DNA from: Actinoplanes xinjiangensis
Lineage (GTDB): Bacteria > Actinomycetota > Actinomycetes > Mycobacteriales > Micromonosporaceae
Direction of reading: 5' to 3'
Assembly (NCBI RefSeq): GCF_003148685.1
Contig: NZ_QGGR01000004.1
Coordinates: forward strand, 310,001 to 374,000
Length of the DNA stretch: 64,000 nucleotides
The translations under genes were made by a program, and so were the position numbers. The notes under the pieces were generated by a model. That model saw only the letters and a program-made list of their open reading frames with translations, made no database searches and was not told the origin of the DNA. Below, piece after piece: positions 8,244-17,361 of the stretch (the stretch's first letter is position 1; every line of letters begins with the position of its first letter).

Positions 8244-11200
8244 GTGACAGTAACGATCATCAAGCGGCCACCGCGCCGGCCCGCGCCCGTGATGCCGTCC
8301 GGCGAGGTCCCGCTCGATCCGCCGCCGGAGATCCCGCCGCCGCAGGGCAAGGGCTGGAGCCGGATGCTGATGATCCTGCCGATGGGTGCGGGCGCCGCGG
8401 CCATGGGCCTGATGATGGGCGCGCAGCGGGGCGGCCCGATCACCTACGTGGCCGGTGCGATGTACGGGGTGTCCATCCTCGGCATGTTCGCGATGATGCT
8501 GACCAACACCTCCGGCCCCGGCAAACGCGAGATGATCGAGGCCCGCCGGCAGTATCTGCGGCATCTGTCCCAGCTGCGGGCCCAGGTGCGCAACACGATC
8601 CGGCAGCAGCGGGAGGCGCTCTACTACCGCAACCCCGACCCGGAGACGCTGTGGACGTTCACCGACAGCGGTCGCCTGTGGGAGCGCCGCCGTGGTGACG
8701 CCGACTTCACCGTGGTCCGGATCGCGGTCGGCCCGCAGGAGGTGGCCACCCGGCTCGTCCCGCCGCAGACCCGCCCGGTCGACGATCTGGAGCCCCTGTG
8801 CACGATGGCGCTGCGCCGCTTCCTGAACACCTACTCGGTGGTGCCGGACCTGCCGGTGTCGGTGGCGCTGCGCGACTTCTCGCACATCTACGTGCGGGGC
8901 GCCGGCCGCCCGGCACACGACTTCACCCGCGCCCTGCTCGCCCAGATGGTCACCTTCCACGCCCCCGACGACCTGCGCATCGGCGTCTGCGTGCCGGACC
9001 ACGAGCGCGCCCGGTGGGAGTGGGTGAAGTGGCTGCCGCACACCCAGCACCCGGGCAAGACCGACGCGGTCGGGCCGGTGCGCCTGGTCGCGCCGAGCGT
9101 GCCCGCGCTGGAGGCGATGCTCGACGACGTGCTGGTCAACCGGTCCCGGTTCGACCCGGCCGGTGCGCCCGGCGGCGGCCCGCACGTCATGGTGATCATC
9201 GACGGTGGGTCGACGGCCGGTTCCGACCATCTGATGACCGAGGGCGGCGTCGCCGGTGTCACCATCGTCGACCTGTCGGTGCCCCCGCCCCGGCTGCTCG
9301 ACGACAGCTCGGTGGTGCTGGAGATCGCCGCCGACGGCGCGGTCACCGGCACCACGATGGACGGTCCCACCGAGGTGGGCCGGGCCGACGTGCTGAGCCT
9401 GCCCGAGGCCGAGGTGCTGGCCCGGGAGCTGGCGCCGCTGCGGCTCTCCGCGGCCTCCCAGGCGGATGCGCCGGCCATCTCGCAGGACACCGGGCTGGCC
9501 GACCTGCTGGAGCAGGACGATCCGTACGGGATCGATCTGAACGAACTGTGGGCGAGCCGGCCGAACCGGGACCGGCTGCGGGTGCCGATCGGGGTCGGTG
9601 CCGACGGCCGCCCGGTCGAGCTGGACCTCAAGGAGTCCGCGCAGGACGGCATGGGCCCGCACGGCCTGCTCGTCGGCGCGACCGGCTCCGGCAAGTCGGA
9701 ACTGCTGCGCACGCTGGTACTGGCGCTGGCCATGACCCACAGCCCGGAGATCCTCAACCTGCTGCTGGTCGACTTCAAGGGCGGCGCCACGTTCGCCTCC
9801 CTGGACCGGCTGCCGCACACCGCCGCGATGATCACCAACCTGGAGGACGAGCTGCCCCTGGTGGACCGGATGCTCGGCGCCATCCAGGGCGAGCTGACCC
9901 GGCGGCAGGAGCTGCTGCGCAAGGCCGGCAACTACGCGTCCCAGCGCGACTACGAGCGGGCCCGGTCGGCGGGGGTGCCGTTGGCTCCGCTGCCCAGCCT
10001 GCTCTTCATCGTCGACGAGTTCTCCGAGCTGCTCAGCGCCCGCCCGGACTTCATCGACATGTTCGTCCAGATCGGACGGGTCGGGCGGTCCCTCGGCATC
10101 CATCTGCTGCTGGCCTCGCAGAAACTCGAGGAGGGGCGGCTGCGCGGGCTGGAGTCGCACCTGTCGTACCGGATCGGCCTGCGGACGTTCTCGTCGATGG
10201 AGAGCCGGGCCGTGCTCGGTGTGCCGGACGCGTACGAGCTGCCCCGGTCACCGGGGCACGGCTATCTGCGGACCGGCACCGAGGGGCTGATCCGGTTGAA
10301 GGCGGCGTACGTCTCCGGGGCGGTCCGGCAGAACGGTGACCTGCCCGGCGCCGGCAGCCGCGGAGGGAACCCGGTCCGGGACTTCTCCACGTTCTATGTG
10401 GCTCCGCTGCTCACCACGTCGGAGGAGGACGCCGCGCCGGTGGAGGAGACCACGGTCGGGGACACCCTGATCGAGGTACTGGTCCGGCAGATGGAGGGCA
10501 AGGGCGCGCCCGCCCACGAGGTGTGGCTGCCGCCGCTGGACAAGGCGTCCACGCTGGGGCAGATGCTGCCGCCCGCGATCACCGTCCCGGAGCGGGGGCT
10601 GACCGTCGACGCCGAGGACCGGTACGGGGCGTTGCACGCGCTCGGCGGGATCATCGACAAGCCGTACGACCAGCGGCGCGATCCGATGTGGCTGGATCTC
10701 TCCGGCGCGGCCGGCAACGTGATGATCGTCGGGGCGTCCCAGTCCGGCAAGTCGAACCTGCTGCGTACCCTCGTGGTCAGCCTGGCACTGACGCACACCC
10801 CGCGGGAGGCGCAGTTCTACGGGCTCGACTTCGGTGGCGGTCCGCTCAGCGCGCTGGCCGACCTGCCGCACGTCGGCGGGGTGGCCACCCGGCGCGACGT
10901 CGACAAGGTGCGGCGCACCATCGCCGAGCTGCACGGGCTGATGCGGGCCCGGGAGGAACTGTTCGCCACCGAGAACGTGGAGGGCGCGGCGGCGTACCGG
11001 CGGGCCCGTTCGCAGGGCCGGTTCGCCGACGACGCGTTCGGTGACGTGTTCCTGGTCGTCGACGGCTGGGCGACGTTGCGCACCGAATTCGAGGACCTCG
11101 AGACGACCGTGCACGAGCTGGCCAACCGGGGTCTCGGCTTCGGCATCCACGTGCTGGCCGCCACGAACCGGTGGATGGACGTGCGCCCGCAGATCCGGGA

Positions 11201-12191
11201 CGTCTTCGGCACCCGGATCGAGCTGCGTCTCGGTGAGGCCGCCGACTCGGTGATCAACCGGCGGGAGGCGGTCAACGTGCCCGAGGGCGCACCCGGCCGC
11301 GGTCTCACCCCCGACGGTTTCCACTTCCTCGCCGCGCTGCCCCGGATCGACCGGGAGCAGCGCGCCGAAGACCTCGCCGAGGCGGTCGCCGAACTGGTCC
11401 GCAGCGTCGCCGAGCAGTGGACGGCGGCCCCCGCCCCCCGGGTCCGACTGCTGCCGGCCGAGCTGCCGTTCGAGGCCCTGCCCGCGGCCCGCGGCGGTCT
11501 GGTGCCGGTCGGTATCGCCGAGGCCGACCTGCAACCGGTCGCGCTGGACTTCGACGCCGAGCCGCACGCGCTGCTCTTCGGTGACGTGGAGAGCGGCAAG
11601 AGTTCGTTCCTGCGCAGCCTGGCCCGCTCGATCGCGGCCGCGCACAGCCCGTCCGAGGCGCGGCTGCTGCTGGTGGACCTGCGGCGCAGCCTGCTCGGCT
11701 GCGTCCCGCCGGAGAAGACCATCGGGTACGGCACGTCGCACCAGGTCACCGCCGATCTGATCAATCAGGTGGCGGTGGCGATGCGGGAGCGGCTGCCCGG
11801 CCCCGACGTCACCCCGGAGATGCTCAGGAACCGCAGCTGGTGGAAGGGCCCCGAGCTGTACGTGCTGGTCGACGACTTCGACCTGATCGCGTCGGCCAAT
11901 CCGAACCCGCTCACCCCGCTGCTGGAGTTCCTGCCGCAGGCCCGCGACATCGGCCTGCACGTGGTGATCACCCGGCGGATCGGCGGCGCCGGCCGGGCCC
12001 TGTTCGACCCGGTGATCGGCCGGATCCGGGAGCTGGCGTCGCCGGGGATCATGATGTCCGGGCAGCGGGAGGAGGGCCCGCTCTTCGGCAACCTCAAGCC
12101 GCAGCCGCTGCCGCCCGGCCGCGCCTGGTTGATCACCCGGAAGCACGGTGCCCGGCTGGTTCAGCTCGCCTGGTCCCCGCCGGCCCGGTGA
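8244..12191 (+). CDS. eccC: EccC, FtsK/SpoIIIE-type ATPase of the ESX system (single chain)
   Basis: 1315 residues, full EccC rather than a split EccCa/EccCb. Two membrane helices lie near residues 35-85, followed by a DUF region and three FtsK-like ATPase domains. The Walker A motifs are GATGSGKSE (about 478), GASQSGKSN (about 830) and GDVESGKSS (about 1112). Only domain 1 has a canonical Walker B ending DE (LLFIVDEFSELL, about 587); domain 2 has VVDGW and domain 3 VDDFD. This is the family pattern in which domain 1 hydrolyses ATP and domains 2-3 bind substrate or regulate. EccC recognises the C-terminal signal of EsxB-like substrates. GTG start at 8244 with GGGGAG 7 nt upstream. Convergent with the next minus-strand gene (3-nt gap). 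Confidence 0.96.
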   Translation: MTVTIIKRPPRRPAPVMPSGEVPLDPPPEIPPPQGKGWSRMLMILPMGAGAAAMGLMMGAQRGGPITYVAGAMYGVSILGMFAMMLTNTSGPGKREMIEARRQYLRHLSQLRAQVRNTIRQQREALYYRNPDPETLWTFTDSGRLWERRRGDADFTVVRIAVGPQEVATRLVPPQTRPVDDLEPLCTMALRRFLNTYSVVPDLPVSVALRDFSHIYVRGAGRPAHDFTRALLAQMVTFHAPDDLRIGVCVPDHERARWEWVKWLPHTQHPGKTDAVGPVRLVAPSVPALEAMLDDVLVNRSRFDPAGAPGGGPHVMVIIDGGSTAGSDHLMTEGGVAGVTIVDLSVPPPRLLDDSSVVLEIAADGAVTGTTMDGPTEVGRADVLSLPEAEVLARELAPLRLSAASQADAPAISQDTGLADLLEQDDPYGIDLNELWASRPNRDRLRVPIGVGADGRPVELDLKESAQDGMGPHGLLVGATGSGKSELLRTLVLALAMTHSPEILNLLLVDFKGGATFASLDRLPHTAAMITNLEDELPLVDRMLGAIQGELTRRQELLRKAGNYASQRDYERARSAGVPLAPLPSLLFIVDEFSELLSARPDFIDMFVQIGRVGRSLGIHLLLASQKLEEGRLRGLESHLSYRIGLRTFSSMESRAVLGVPDAYELPRSPGHGYLRTGTEGLIRLKAAYVSGAVRQNGDLPGAGSRGGNPVRDFSTFYVAPLLTTSEEDAAPVEETTVGDTLIEVLVRQMEGKGAPAHEVWLPPLDKASTLGQMLPPAITVPERGLTVDAEDRYGALHALGGIIDKPYDQRRDPMWLDLSGAAGNVMIVGASQSGKSNLLRTLVVSLALTHTPREAQFYGLDFGGGPLSALADLPHVGGVATRRDVDKVRRTIAELHGLMRAREELFATENVEGAAAYRRARSQGRFADDAFGDVFLVVDGWATLRTEFEDLETTVHELANRGLGFGIHVLAATNRWMDVRPQIRDVFGTRIELRLGEAADSVINRREAVNVPEGAPGRGLTPDGFHFLAALPRIDREQRAEDLAEAVAELVRSVAEQWTAAPAPRVRLLPAELPFEALPAARGGLVPVGIAEADLQPVALDFDAEPHALLFGDVESGKSSFLRSLARSIAAAHSPSEARLLLVDLRRSLLGCVPPEKTIGYGTSHQVTADLINQVAVAMRERLPGPDVTPEMLRNRSWWKGPELYVLVDDFDLIASANPNPLTPLLEFLPQARDIGLHVVITRRIGGAGRALFDPVIGRIRELASPGIMMSGQREEGPLFGNLKPQPLPPGRAWLITRKHGARLVQLAWSPPAR

Positions 12192-12194
12192 CGC

Positions 12195-13124
12195 CTACCG
12201 GCGGGGCGGGCCCACATACTGCTGCTCGACACCGGTCTGATGCAGGAACACATAGCGGTCGTCGCCGTCCCCGATCAGGGCCATCATGTCGTCGTTCATC
12301 GACTGGAGGAGCTGCCCGCTCTGCGGCCGCAGCCGCAGCGCCGCCGAGGCCAGGGCCGCCTCGTCGCCGCCGAGCCGTTGCAGGACCACGAGACCCGCCT
12401 CCTGCACCGCCGCCACGCCCGGCCGGTCCAGTTGCCGCAGGATCGTCAGCTGCGTGTGCCAGGGGCCCAGCGGTGGGCTCGTCATCGGCCCGGACACCCC
12501 CAGGTCGTAGACGGTCAGCAGCGGGGTCTGCGCGGTCCCGCCGTACGGCCCACCGGCCTCCCCGGCGACCACGGTCAGCCGGTTCTGCTGCCCGGTGGCG
12601 CGTTCGCCGAAGCCCGTCCACGCCCGCGGCTCGGTCGTCACCACGACCACCCGCACCCCCACCGAGAACGCCCGGAAGATCAGCAGCTGGGCCGCCCACA
12701 CCCCGCCGATCAGGGCCACCCGCACCGGCTCCGGCGCGAAGAGCCGCAACGGCACCGGCACCTGCTGCTGATCGCGGCCCAGCAGCAGCCCCGCCGACGG
12801 GGACGGCAGGGCCGTCACCCGGCGCAGCCCGGACCGCGGCACGGTGTGCCAGCCGATCCGCAGCCGGCTCGTCTGCCCGGACGGGCCGGTCCGGTCCCGT
12901 GGGCGATCGCCGTCCGGCCCCGGCGGCGGGCCGCCCGGCTGGTCCGGCGGGTGGGTGAGCGGGGACGGCGTGGCCAGCGGGGCGGACGTGACCGCGGGCG
13001 CCACCGGGGTCCGGGCGATCGGCACGGCGGCCCGGGCGACGGCGGGCGGTGGCGGGGCCGGCTGCGGTGCCGGTGCCTGCTCCTGGACGGCGCGTTCCTC
13101 CGGGTACGGCATCGGATGGCTCAT
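12195..13124 (-). CDS. ESX-locus accessory protein of unknown function
   Basis: 309 residues with a Pro/Ala-rich disordered N-terminus (1-95). From about residue 95 there is a folded part with strand-rich segments (ALIGGVWAAQLLIFRAFSVG) and a C-terminus rich in Asp/Met/Leu (SMNDDMMALIGDGDDRYVFL). No signal peptide or clear membrane helix, so probably cytosolic. Its ATG overlaps the eccE stop (ATGA), so it is translationally coupled to eccE and very likely part of the secretion machinery or its regulation. I do not recognise a named family. Start chosen by the ATGA overlap. Confidence 0.75.
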   Translation of the reverse strand: MSHPMPYPEERAVQEQAPAPQPAPPPPAVARAAVPIARTPVAPAVTSAPLATPSPLTHPPDQPGGPPPGPDGDRPRDRTGPSGQTSRLRIGWHTVPRSGLRRVTALPSPSAGLLLGRDQQQVPVPLRLFAPEPVRVALIGGVWAAQLLIFRAFSVGVRVVVVTTEPRAWTGFGERATGQQNRLTVVAGEAGGPYGGTAQTPLLTVYDLGVSGPMTSPPLGPWHTQLTILRQLDRPGVAAVQEAGLVVLQRLGGDEAALASAALRLRPQSGQLLQSMNDDMMALIGDGDDRYVFLHQTGVEQQYVGPPRR

Positions 13125-14338
13125 CCGGCGCCACCCCCGGTCGGTGCCGTCGCGTACGCCGCCGGCCCCTGCTCCCCGTCGAGCGGCTGCAACTCGCCAC
13201 CGGCCCGCCGGACACCCTCGACCAGCACCCGGTCCAGCGCCCGCAGGTCCGCGTCGGGCCGGGTCGCCAGCCGGATGAACGCCCGCACCGGGACGTCGTC
13301 GGCGCCCGTGTGGGGAGCGGAGGCGCCGAGCACCAGCGCCACACTCGTCTGTGCGGCCGGGGCGGTCGACGCCCACGCGAACAGCGACCCGATCTCGGTT
13401 GCCGACGCCGGCCAGGTGTGCAGCCAGTACGTCCGGTGCACCAGCCGCGCCGACCGCCAGTGGGTCCACGCCTCGTCCACGCCGGGCCCGTCGGCGAGCG
13501 CCCACGGCTCCACGTCGCAGGAGCGGGCCAGCAACGCCAGCAGCCGCTCCGTGTCGAGGGCCCGCCCGGTCACGCCGAGCCGCCGCAGGCTGGTCACCAT
13601 CTTGCGGGCCAGACCGGCGACGAGCGTGGCGGCGGCCTCCGGGTCGGCGGTGTGATCGAGCAGTGCCTCGGCGAGCGCCTGCGCGTCGACCCGGATGCTG
13701 ACCGACGACTCGCGGTAGGACGGGACCGGCCCGGCGCCGGTCGCCTCGGTCAACTGCCGGTAGGAGGCACCGGACGGCGAGGCCGCCGGCACGTCCGGGC
13801 TGGGCGCCGGCACCGTGTGCGTGACCAGCTCCAGCACCAGGCCGGGCTGGCCGGTGCCGGCGAGGATGCCGAGCAGCGCGTCCAGCGGCAGCGGCGCGGC
13901 GGCCGGGTCGAGCATGACGACGCTGAACCACCCCGCCTCGTCCCGGGCCACGCCGACCGTCCCGTCGGAGGCCGTCACGTCCTGCACGGTCAGGCCCGGC
14001 GCCACCGTGCGCAGGGCGGCCAGCACCGGACCGGGCCGCGCGTCGATCCGGGCGGCGCGGCGGCGCCGATGGTCCCGGGCCACCTGCCGGTGCTCCAGCC
14101 ACCAACGGTGCTGCCGGCGGGAGAAGAAGGCGAACAGCAGCGCCGCGGAGGCCGCACCGGCCGGCAGCAGCACCGCCGGGCCGGCGGCCAGGGACGCGGC
14201 CAGCGCGAGCAGCACGCCCTCGGCGACCAGGATCTGCGCGAGGCTCAGTGACCCGAGATACCCGCGCCGGGGCACCGCACGGACCGGGACCGGGGGCGGC
14301 GGCGCTGCCCGGTAGGTCATTCCTTCACCACGGTGCAC
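13121..14338 (-). CDS. eccE: EccE, type VII secretion membrane component
   Basis: About 405 residues. Two hydrophobic helices near the N-terminus (LAQILVAEGVLLALAASLAA and GAASAALLFAFF, about 30-72), then a basic loop (RRQHRWWLEHRQVARDHRRR) and a long cytosolic alpha/beta domain. This is the EccE layout; EccE sits at the periphery of the EccBCDE complex. The GTG at 14338 has AGGGGGTGAG upstream; the ATG at 14320 is an alternative six codons in. It lies 17 nt after the ATPase gene and overlaps the next gene by 4 nt. Confidence 0.85.
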   Translation of the reverse strand: MHRGEGMTYRAAPPPPVPVRAVPRRGYLGSLSLAQILVAEGVLLALAASLAAGPAVLLPAGAASAALLFAFFSRRQHRWWLEHRQVARDHRRRRAARIDARPGPVLAALRTVAPGLTVQDVTASDGTVGVARDEAGWFSVVMLDPAAAPLPLDALLGILAGTGQPGLVLELVTHTVPAPSPDVPAASPSGASYRQLTEATGAGPVPSYRESSVSIRVDAQALAEALLDHTADPEAAATLVAGLARKMVTSLRRLGVTGRALDTERLLALLARSCDVEPWALADGPGVDEAWTHWRSARLVHRTYWLHTWPASATEIGSLFAWASTAPAAQTSVALVLGASAPHTGADDVPVRAFIRLATRPDADLRALDRVLVEGVRRAGGELQPLDGEQGPAAYATAPTGGGAG

Positions 14339-14355
14339 GTCTCACCCCCTGCCGC

Positions 14356-16014
14356 TCAGCGTGTCGCCATCCGCAGATCGGCGAGCATCAGTGTCCGAAG
14401 GTCGTCCCGGCTGGGCATCCGCCCCATCGCCCGCAGCCGTCCCGACTGCGCCTTGCGCATGCCCTCCAGCAGCTTGCGGGCCTCCCGCGCGTTACCGAAG
14501 TTGCGATCCCGTTCGAGCCGCCCGAAGTGCTCCCACAGCGCCTCCGGCAGCCCGTCGGCGAACACGTAGTCGTCGTGCCGGGCGATCCGCCCGGCGATCA
14601 GCACCAACTCGTCCGGGCCGTAGTTCGCGAACTCCATGGTCTTGGCGAACCGGGAGGCCAGACCCGAGTTCGCGTCCAGGAAATCGGACATCTCCCGGGT
14701 GTAGCCGGCGACGATCACCGCGACCTGATCGCGGTGGTCCTCCATCAGCTTCACCAGGGTGTCGATCGCCTCCTGGCCGAAGTCGGCGGCCGCCCCACCG
14801 GCCCGGGCCAGCGTGTACGCCTCGTCGATGAACAGCACCCCGCCCATCGCCTCCTCGAACACCGACGTCGTCTTCTCCGCGGTGTGCCCGATGTACTGCC
14901 CGACCAGGTCCCGCCGGGACACCTCGCGAAACTGCCCGTTCGGCAGCACACCCAGCGCCTTCAGCAACTGTCCGTAGATCCGGGCGACCGTCGTCTTCCC
15001 CGTCCCCGGGGCCCCCGTGAAGATCAGATGATGGCTGACCGCGCCGACCGACAGGCCCGCACTGCGCCGCCACTCGTTCACCTGGATCTCGTCGATCAGG
15101 GACCGGACCTCGTCCTTCACCCCGCCCAGCCCGATCATCGAGTCCAACTCGGTGAGCAGCCGTTCCACCTCGGCGGCGTCCTGCGCGGCACCGGCCGCCA
15201 GCAGCCCGGCCTGCGGCAGCCCGCCGGCGTCGCTCAGCGTCACCGTCGCCTCGGCGCGCGGATCGACCTGCACCGGTGGGTCGGCGGTCTCCTCCACCCG
15301 GCACCGCTCGACCACCGCCGTACAGCCGGCGCCGATCACGATGCCCGGACCGGAGGTCTGATGCACCCACGTCTCGACGATCCGCGGCGCGCTCGCATAG
15401 GCGGCCACGATGCCCGCGCCGCCTGTACCGGACACGTCACAGCGCTCGATCAGCGGGCGCCCCGACTGGTAGACGTAGACACCCCGATGGCCGCAATCGC
15501 TGATCCGGGTGCCGCGGATCACCGGATCCGCGCCGAGCCGGACGATCACGCCGTCGTCCGAGACGCCGCGGATCTCACACGAATCCACCGTGCCGCCGGC
15601 GTCGGAGAAGACGAGACCGTGCTGGCCGGCGACCACCCGGACCTCCGTGGCGTCGACCGTCGCGCCACCCTCGGCCTGCAGGCCCGCGCCGTAACCCGCG
15701 GACAGCTCACAGCGCCGCAACCGCACCCGCCCGCCACCGATCGCCACCGCCGGATAGTCGTCCGACACCAGCGCCAGCCCGTCCACCTCCACGTCGCCGG
15801 ACGCGACCGTCAGCGCCGGACCGTCCAGACCGGACGCGTCCACCACCGCCGAACCGGGATCACCGGACGCACGCACCGCCAGACGCCGGCCGGCCAGGTC
15901 GATGCGCTCCCGGTAGGTGCCCGGGGCCAGCGTGACGACGGCCCCGTCCGGCGCCACCTCGAGAGCGTCGCGCAGCGTCGGATAGGTGCCCGGAACCGCC
16001 AGGGTGCTGACCAC
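14356..16014 (-). CDS. EccA-like AAA+ ATPase with N-terminal right-handed beta-helix
   Basis: 552 residues in two parts. Residues 1-270 are tandem strand repeats of the right-handed parallel beta-helix type, with Gly/Val/Asp periodicity and segments such as CGHRGVYVYQSGRPLIERCD. From about 285 comes a CbxX/CfqX-type AAA+ module with Walker A TGAPGTGKTTVA (about 333), Walker B GVLFIDEAYTLA (about 390) and sensor/arginine-finger region SGLASRFAKTMEF. EccA proteins of ESX systems carry this AAA module after TPRs; here the beta-helix takes the TPR place. Probably a cytosolic chaperone-like ATPase acting on ESX substrates. GTG at 16014 with AAGGAG 8 nt upstream. First gene of the minus-strand operon leading into eccE. 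Confidence 0.88.
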   Translation of the reverse strand: MVSTLAVPGTYPTLRDALEVAPDGAVVTLAPGTYRERIDLAGRRLAVRASGDPGSAVVDASGLDGPALTVASGDVEVDGLALVSDDYPAVAIGGGRVRLRRCELSAGYGAGLQAEGGATVDATEVRVVAGQHGLVFSDAGGTVDSCEIRGVSDDGVIVRLGADPVIRGTRISDCGHRGVYVYQSGRPLIERCDVSGTGGAGIVAAYASAPRIVETWVHQTSGPGIVIGAGCTAVVERCRVEETADPPVQVDPRAEATVTLSDAGGLPQAGLLAAGAAQDAAEVERLLTELDSMIGLGGVKDEVRSLIDEIQVNEWRRSAGLSVGAVSHHLIFTGAPGTGKTTVARIYGQLLKALGVLPNGQFREVSRRDLVGQYIGHTAEKTTSVFEEAMGGVLFIDEAYTLARAGGAAADFGQEAIDTLVKLMEDHRDQVAVIVAGYTREMSDFLDANSGLASRFAKTMEFANYGPDELVLIAGRIARHDDYVFADGLPEALWEHFGRLERDRNFGNAREARKLLEGMRKAQSGRLRAMGRMPSRDDLRTLMLADLRMATR

Positions 16015-16325
16015 GAGCGGAACTCCTTCGTGCCCAGGGTGCAGGTCGGCGTCACTGTCCGGCGTGGACCGCCGGAGAGCGGCGTAGACCCGAGGCTATC
16101 GCCCCGGACCGATCATGGAGGCCCCTGTCGATGAATCCGGCCCGGTCACCCTCTTCCGGGGTCCCTCTTCACCCCGGCTCATCCGGTACGGCCACACATG
16201 CACGCCCCGGGCGGACAACGGCAGGCCGCACCGCGAACGGGCGGAGAAAACGCCGATGCCCGTCCCAGCGGGACGGGCATCGTTGTGCGGGGCGGCCTCA
16301 CCCCGTACCCCATGAAGGTCTTTGA
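16015..16325. other. Intergenic region with terminator hairpin
   Basis: No gene is supported here. The upstream part must hold the promoter of the EccA-like operon (minus strand). The other end holds the hairpin at 16254-16282. A possible plus-strand frame near 16115-16315 has no family resemblance and no ribosome site. Confidence 0.6.
16254..16282 (-). terminator. Strong hairpin downstream of DUF4191 gene
   Basis: 13-bp perfect stem (CGATGCCCGTCCC at 16254-16266 pairing with 16270-16282) and a 3-nt loop, 44 nt beyond the stop of the DUF4191 gene on the minus strand. GC-rich stem with no long U-tract, as common in actinomycetes. Confidence 0.7.
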
Positions 16326-17018
16326 TCAGCGCGGACGCTGCTGGCGGAACGCGCCCTTGCTCGGCCGCATGTTCTTGGGGATCGCGCCCTTGGGCATCTG
16401 CGGCCGCGACATCAGCGCGCCGAGCCGCTTGTCCAGCGAGTTGACGTCCTTGCCGGTCAGGTTCTTCGGCAGGCGCAGCATCGTCGAGCGCAGCTTGCGG
16501 ATCGACAGCTGACCCTCGTCGGGGCCGATCACGAAGTCGTAGATCGGCGCGTTGCCGATCACCTTGACCAGCCGCTTCTTCTCCTGGCTGAGCAGGCTCC
16601 GCACCCGCTGCGGGTCACCCTCGGCCAGCAGGATCACACCGGGCTTGCCGACCACCACGTGCACCATGTCGAACTGCGTGGTGGAGCTCGCGGCCGGGCG
16701 CACCCGCCAGTCGCCGCGCATGTTCTCCATCAGCGAGGCGGCGGCGCCGGGCTGGCCCTCCGCCACGTTCATCATCGCGGTGTTGGAACGCAGGTTGAGC
16801 ACGATCAGCACGGCCAGCAGCGTGAACAGGATGCCGACCGGAATCCACAGCCAGCCACCGGTCAGGAGCACGACCGTCACGGTGATCGCGATCGGGATCG
16901 CGATCGCGGCGACGACCAGCGGGACGAACCACTTGTCCTGCTTGGCGGTGAACGAGAACACCTGGCCGATCTGCTTCAGGCGCTCGCCGAACGACACCTT
17001 CTCCTGGGGTTTTGCCAT
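16326..17018 (-). CDS. DUF4191 family membrane protein
   Basis: 230 residues: a cytosolic N-terminus (MAKPQEKVSFGERLKQIGQV), two adjacent membrane helices (about 32-78), then a cytosolic domain with strands (FDMVHVVVGKPGVILLAEGD) and a basic C-terminal tail (MRPSKGAFRQQRPR). This matches DUF4191, an actinobacterial family whose gene usually sits next to lipA (Rv2219 in M. tuberculosis). Here lipA lies 5 kb away, separated by a regulator and a repeat region. Function unknown. ATG at 17018 is the natural start; upstream in-frame codons encode no conserved sequence. Confidence 0.88.
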   Translation of the reverse strand: MAKPQEKVSFGERLKQIGQVFSFTAKQDKWFVPLVVAAIAIPIAITVTVVLLTGGWLWIPVGILFTLLAVLIVLNLRSNTAMMNVAEGQPGAAASLMENMRGDWRVRPAASSTTQFDMVHVVVGKPGVILLAEGDPQRVRSLLSQEKKRLVKVIGNAPIYDFVIGPDEGQLSIRKLRSTMLRLPKNLTGKDVNSLDKRLGALMSRPQMPKGAIPKNMRPSKGAFRQQRPR

Positions 17019-17155
17019 GCCCGGAAGTGTAGTGGGGCTCAGGTACCTTACGGCGTCCCGGGGACCTCGGCGGCCGTGTGTAAGGAGGGACCGGCGCGAG
17101 AGATGAGGCGGCGGCCCCATGCCCGGGGGCCGGCTGCGGGCGAAGAGTCGTCCTC

Positions 17156-17320
17156 ATGATTCCTTTCAGCGACCCCGGCACCCACTTCCAGCTCGCCCGT
17201 TTCCGGATCGACGGCATGCTCCAGGACGCGTCGGCCCACCGTGTCGCCCATCCGGAGAAGGCCGACCGGCCACCGCGCCGCCGGCTCTTCCGGGTCAGGC
17301 CGCGCCCTCTCGCATCGTGA
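17156..17320 (+). CDS. Possible small protein, 54 residues
   Basis: Begins ATG-ATT-CCT and reads SDPGTHFQLARFRIDGMLQD, then turns Arg/Pro-rich before the stop at 17320. The first 33 residues resemble the short actinomycete proteins with a pattern of the type 'P-x-T-x-x-x-L-A-x-x-R-x-x-x-x-L-x-x-A', which are often annotated as hypothetical. The ribosome site is weak. It lies between the divergent DUF4191 gene and the LAL regulator, on the regulator strand. Low confidence that it is translated. Confidence 0.4.
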   Translation: MIPFSDPGTHFQLARFRIDGMLQDASAHRVAHPEKADRPPRRRLFRVRPRPLAS

Positions 17321-17361
17321 GCGACACGATCGGGTCGGAGATCCTGTCGTACACGCGTGGC

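Noticed and set aside
8169-10160. Open frame upstream of eccD reaching into eccC
   Set aside because: The extra 660 codons are antisense to eccC and show no conservation; EccD homology begins only after the GTG at 8168.
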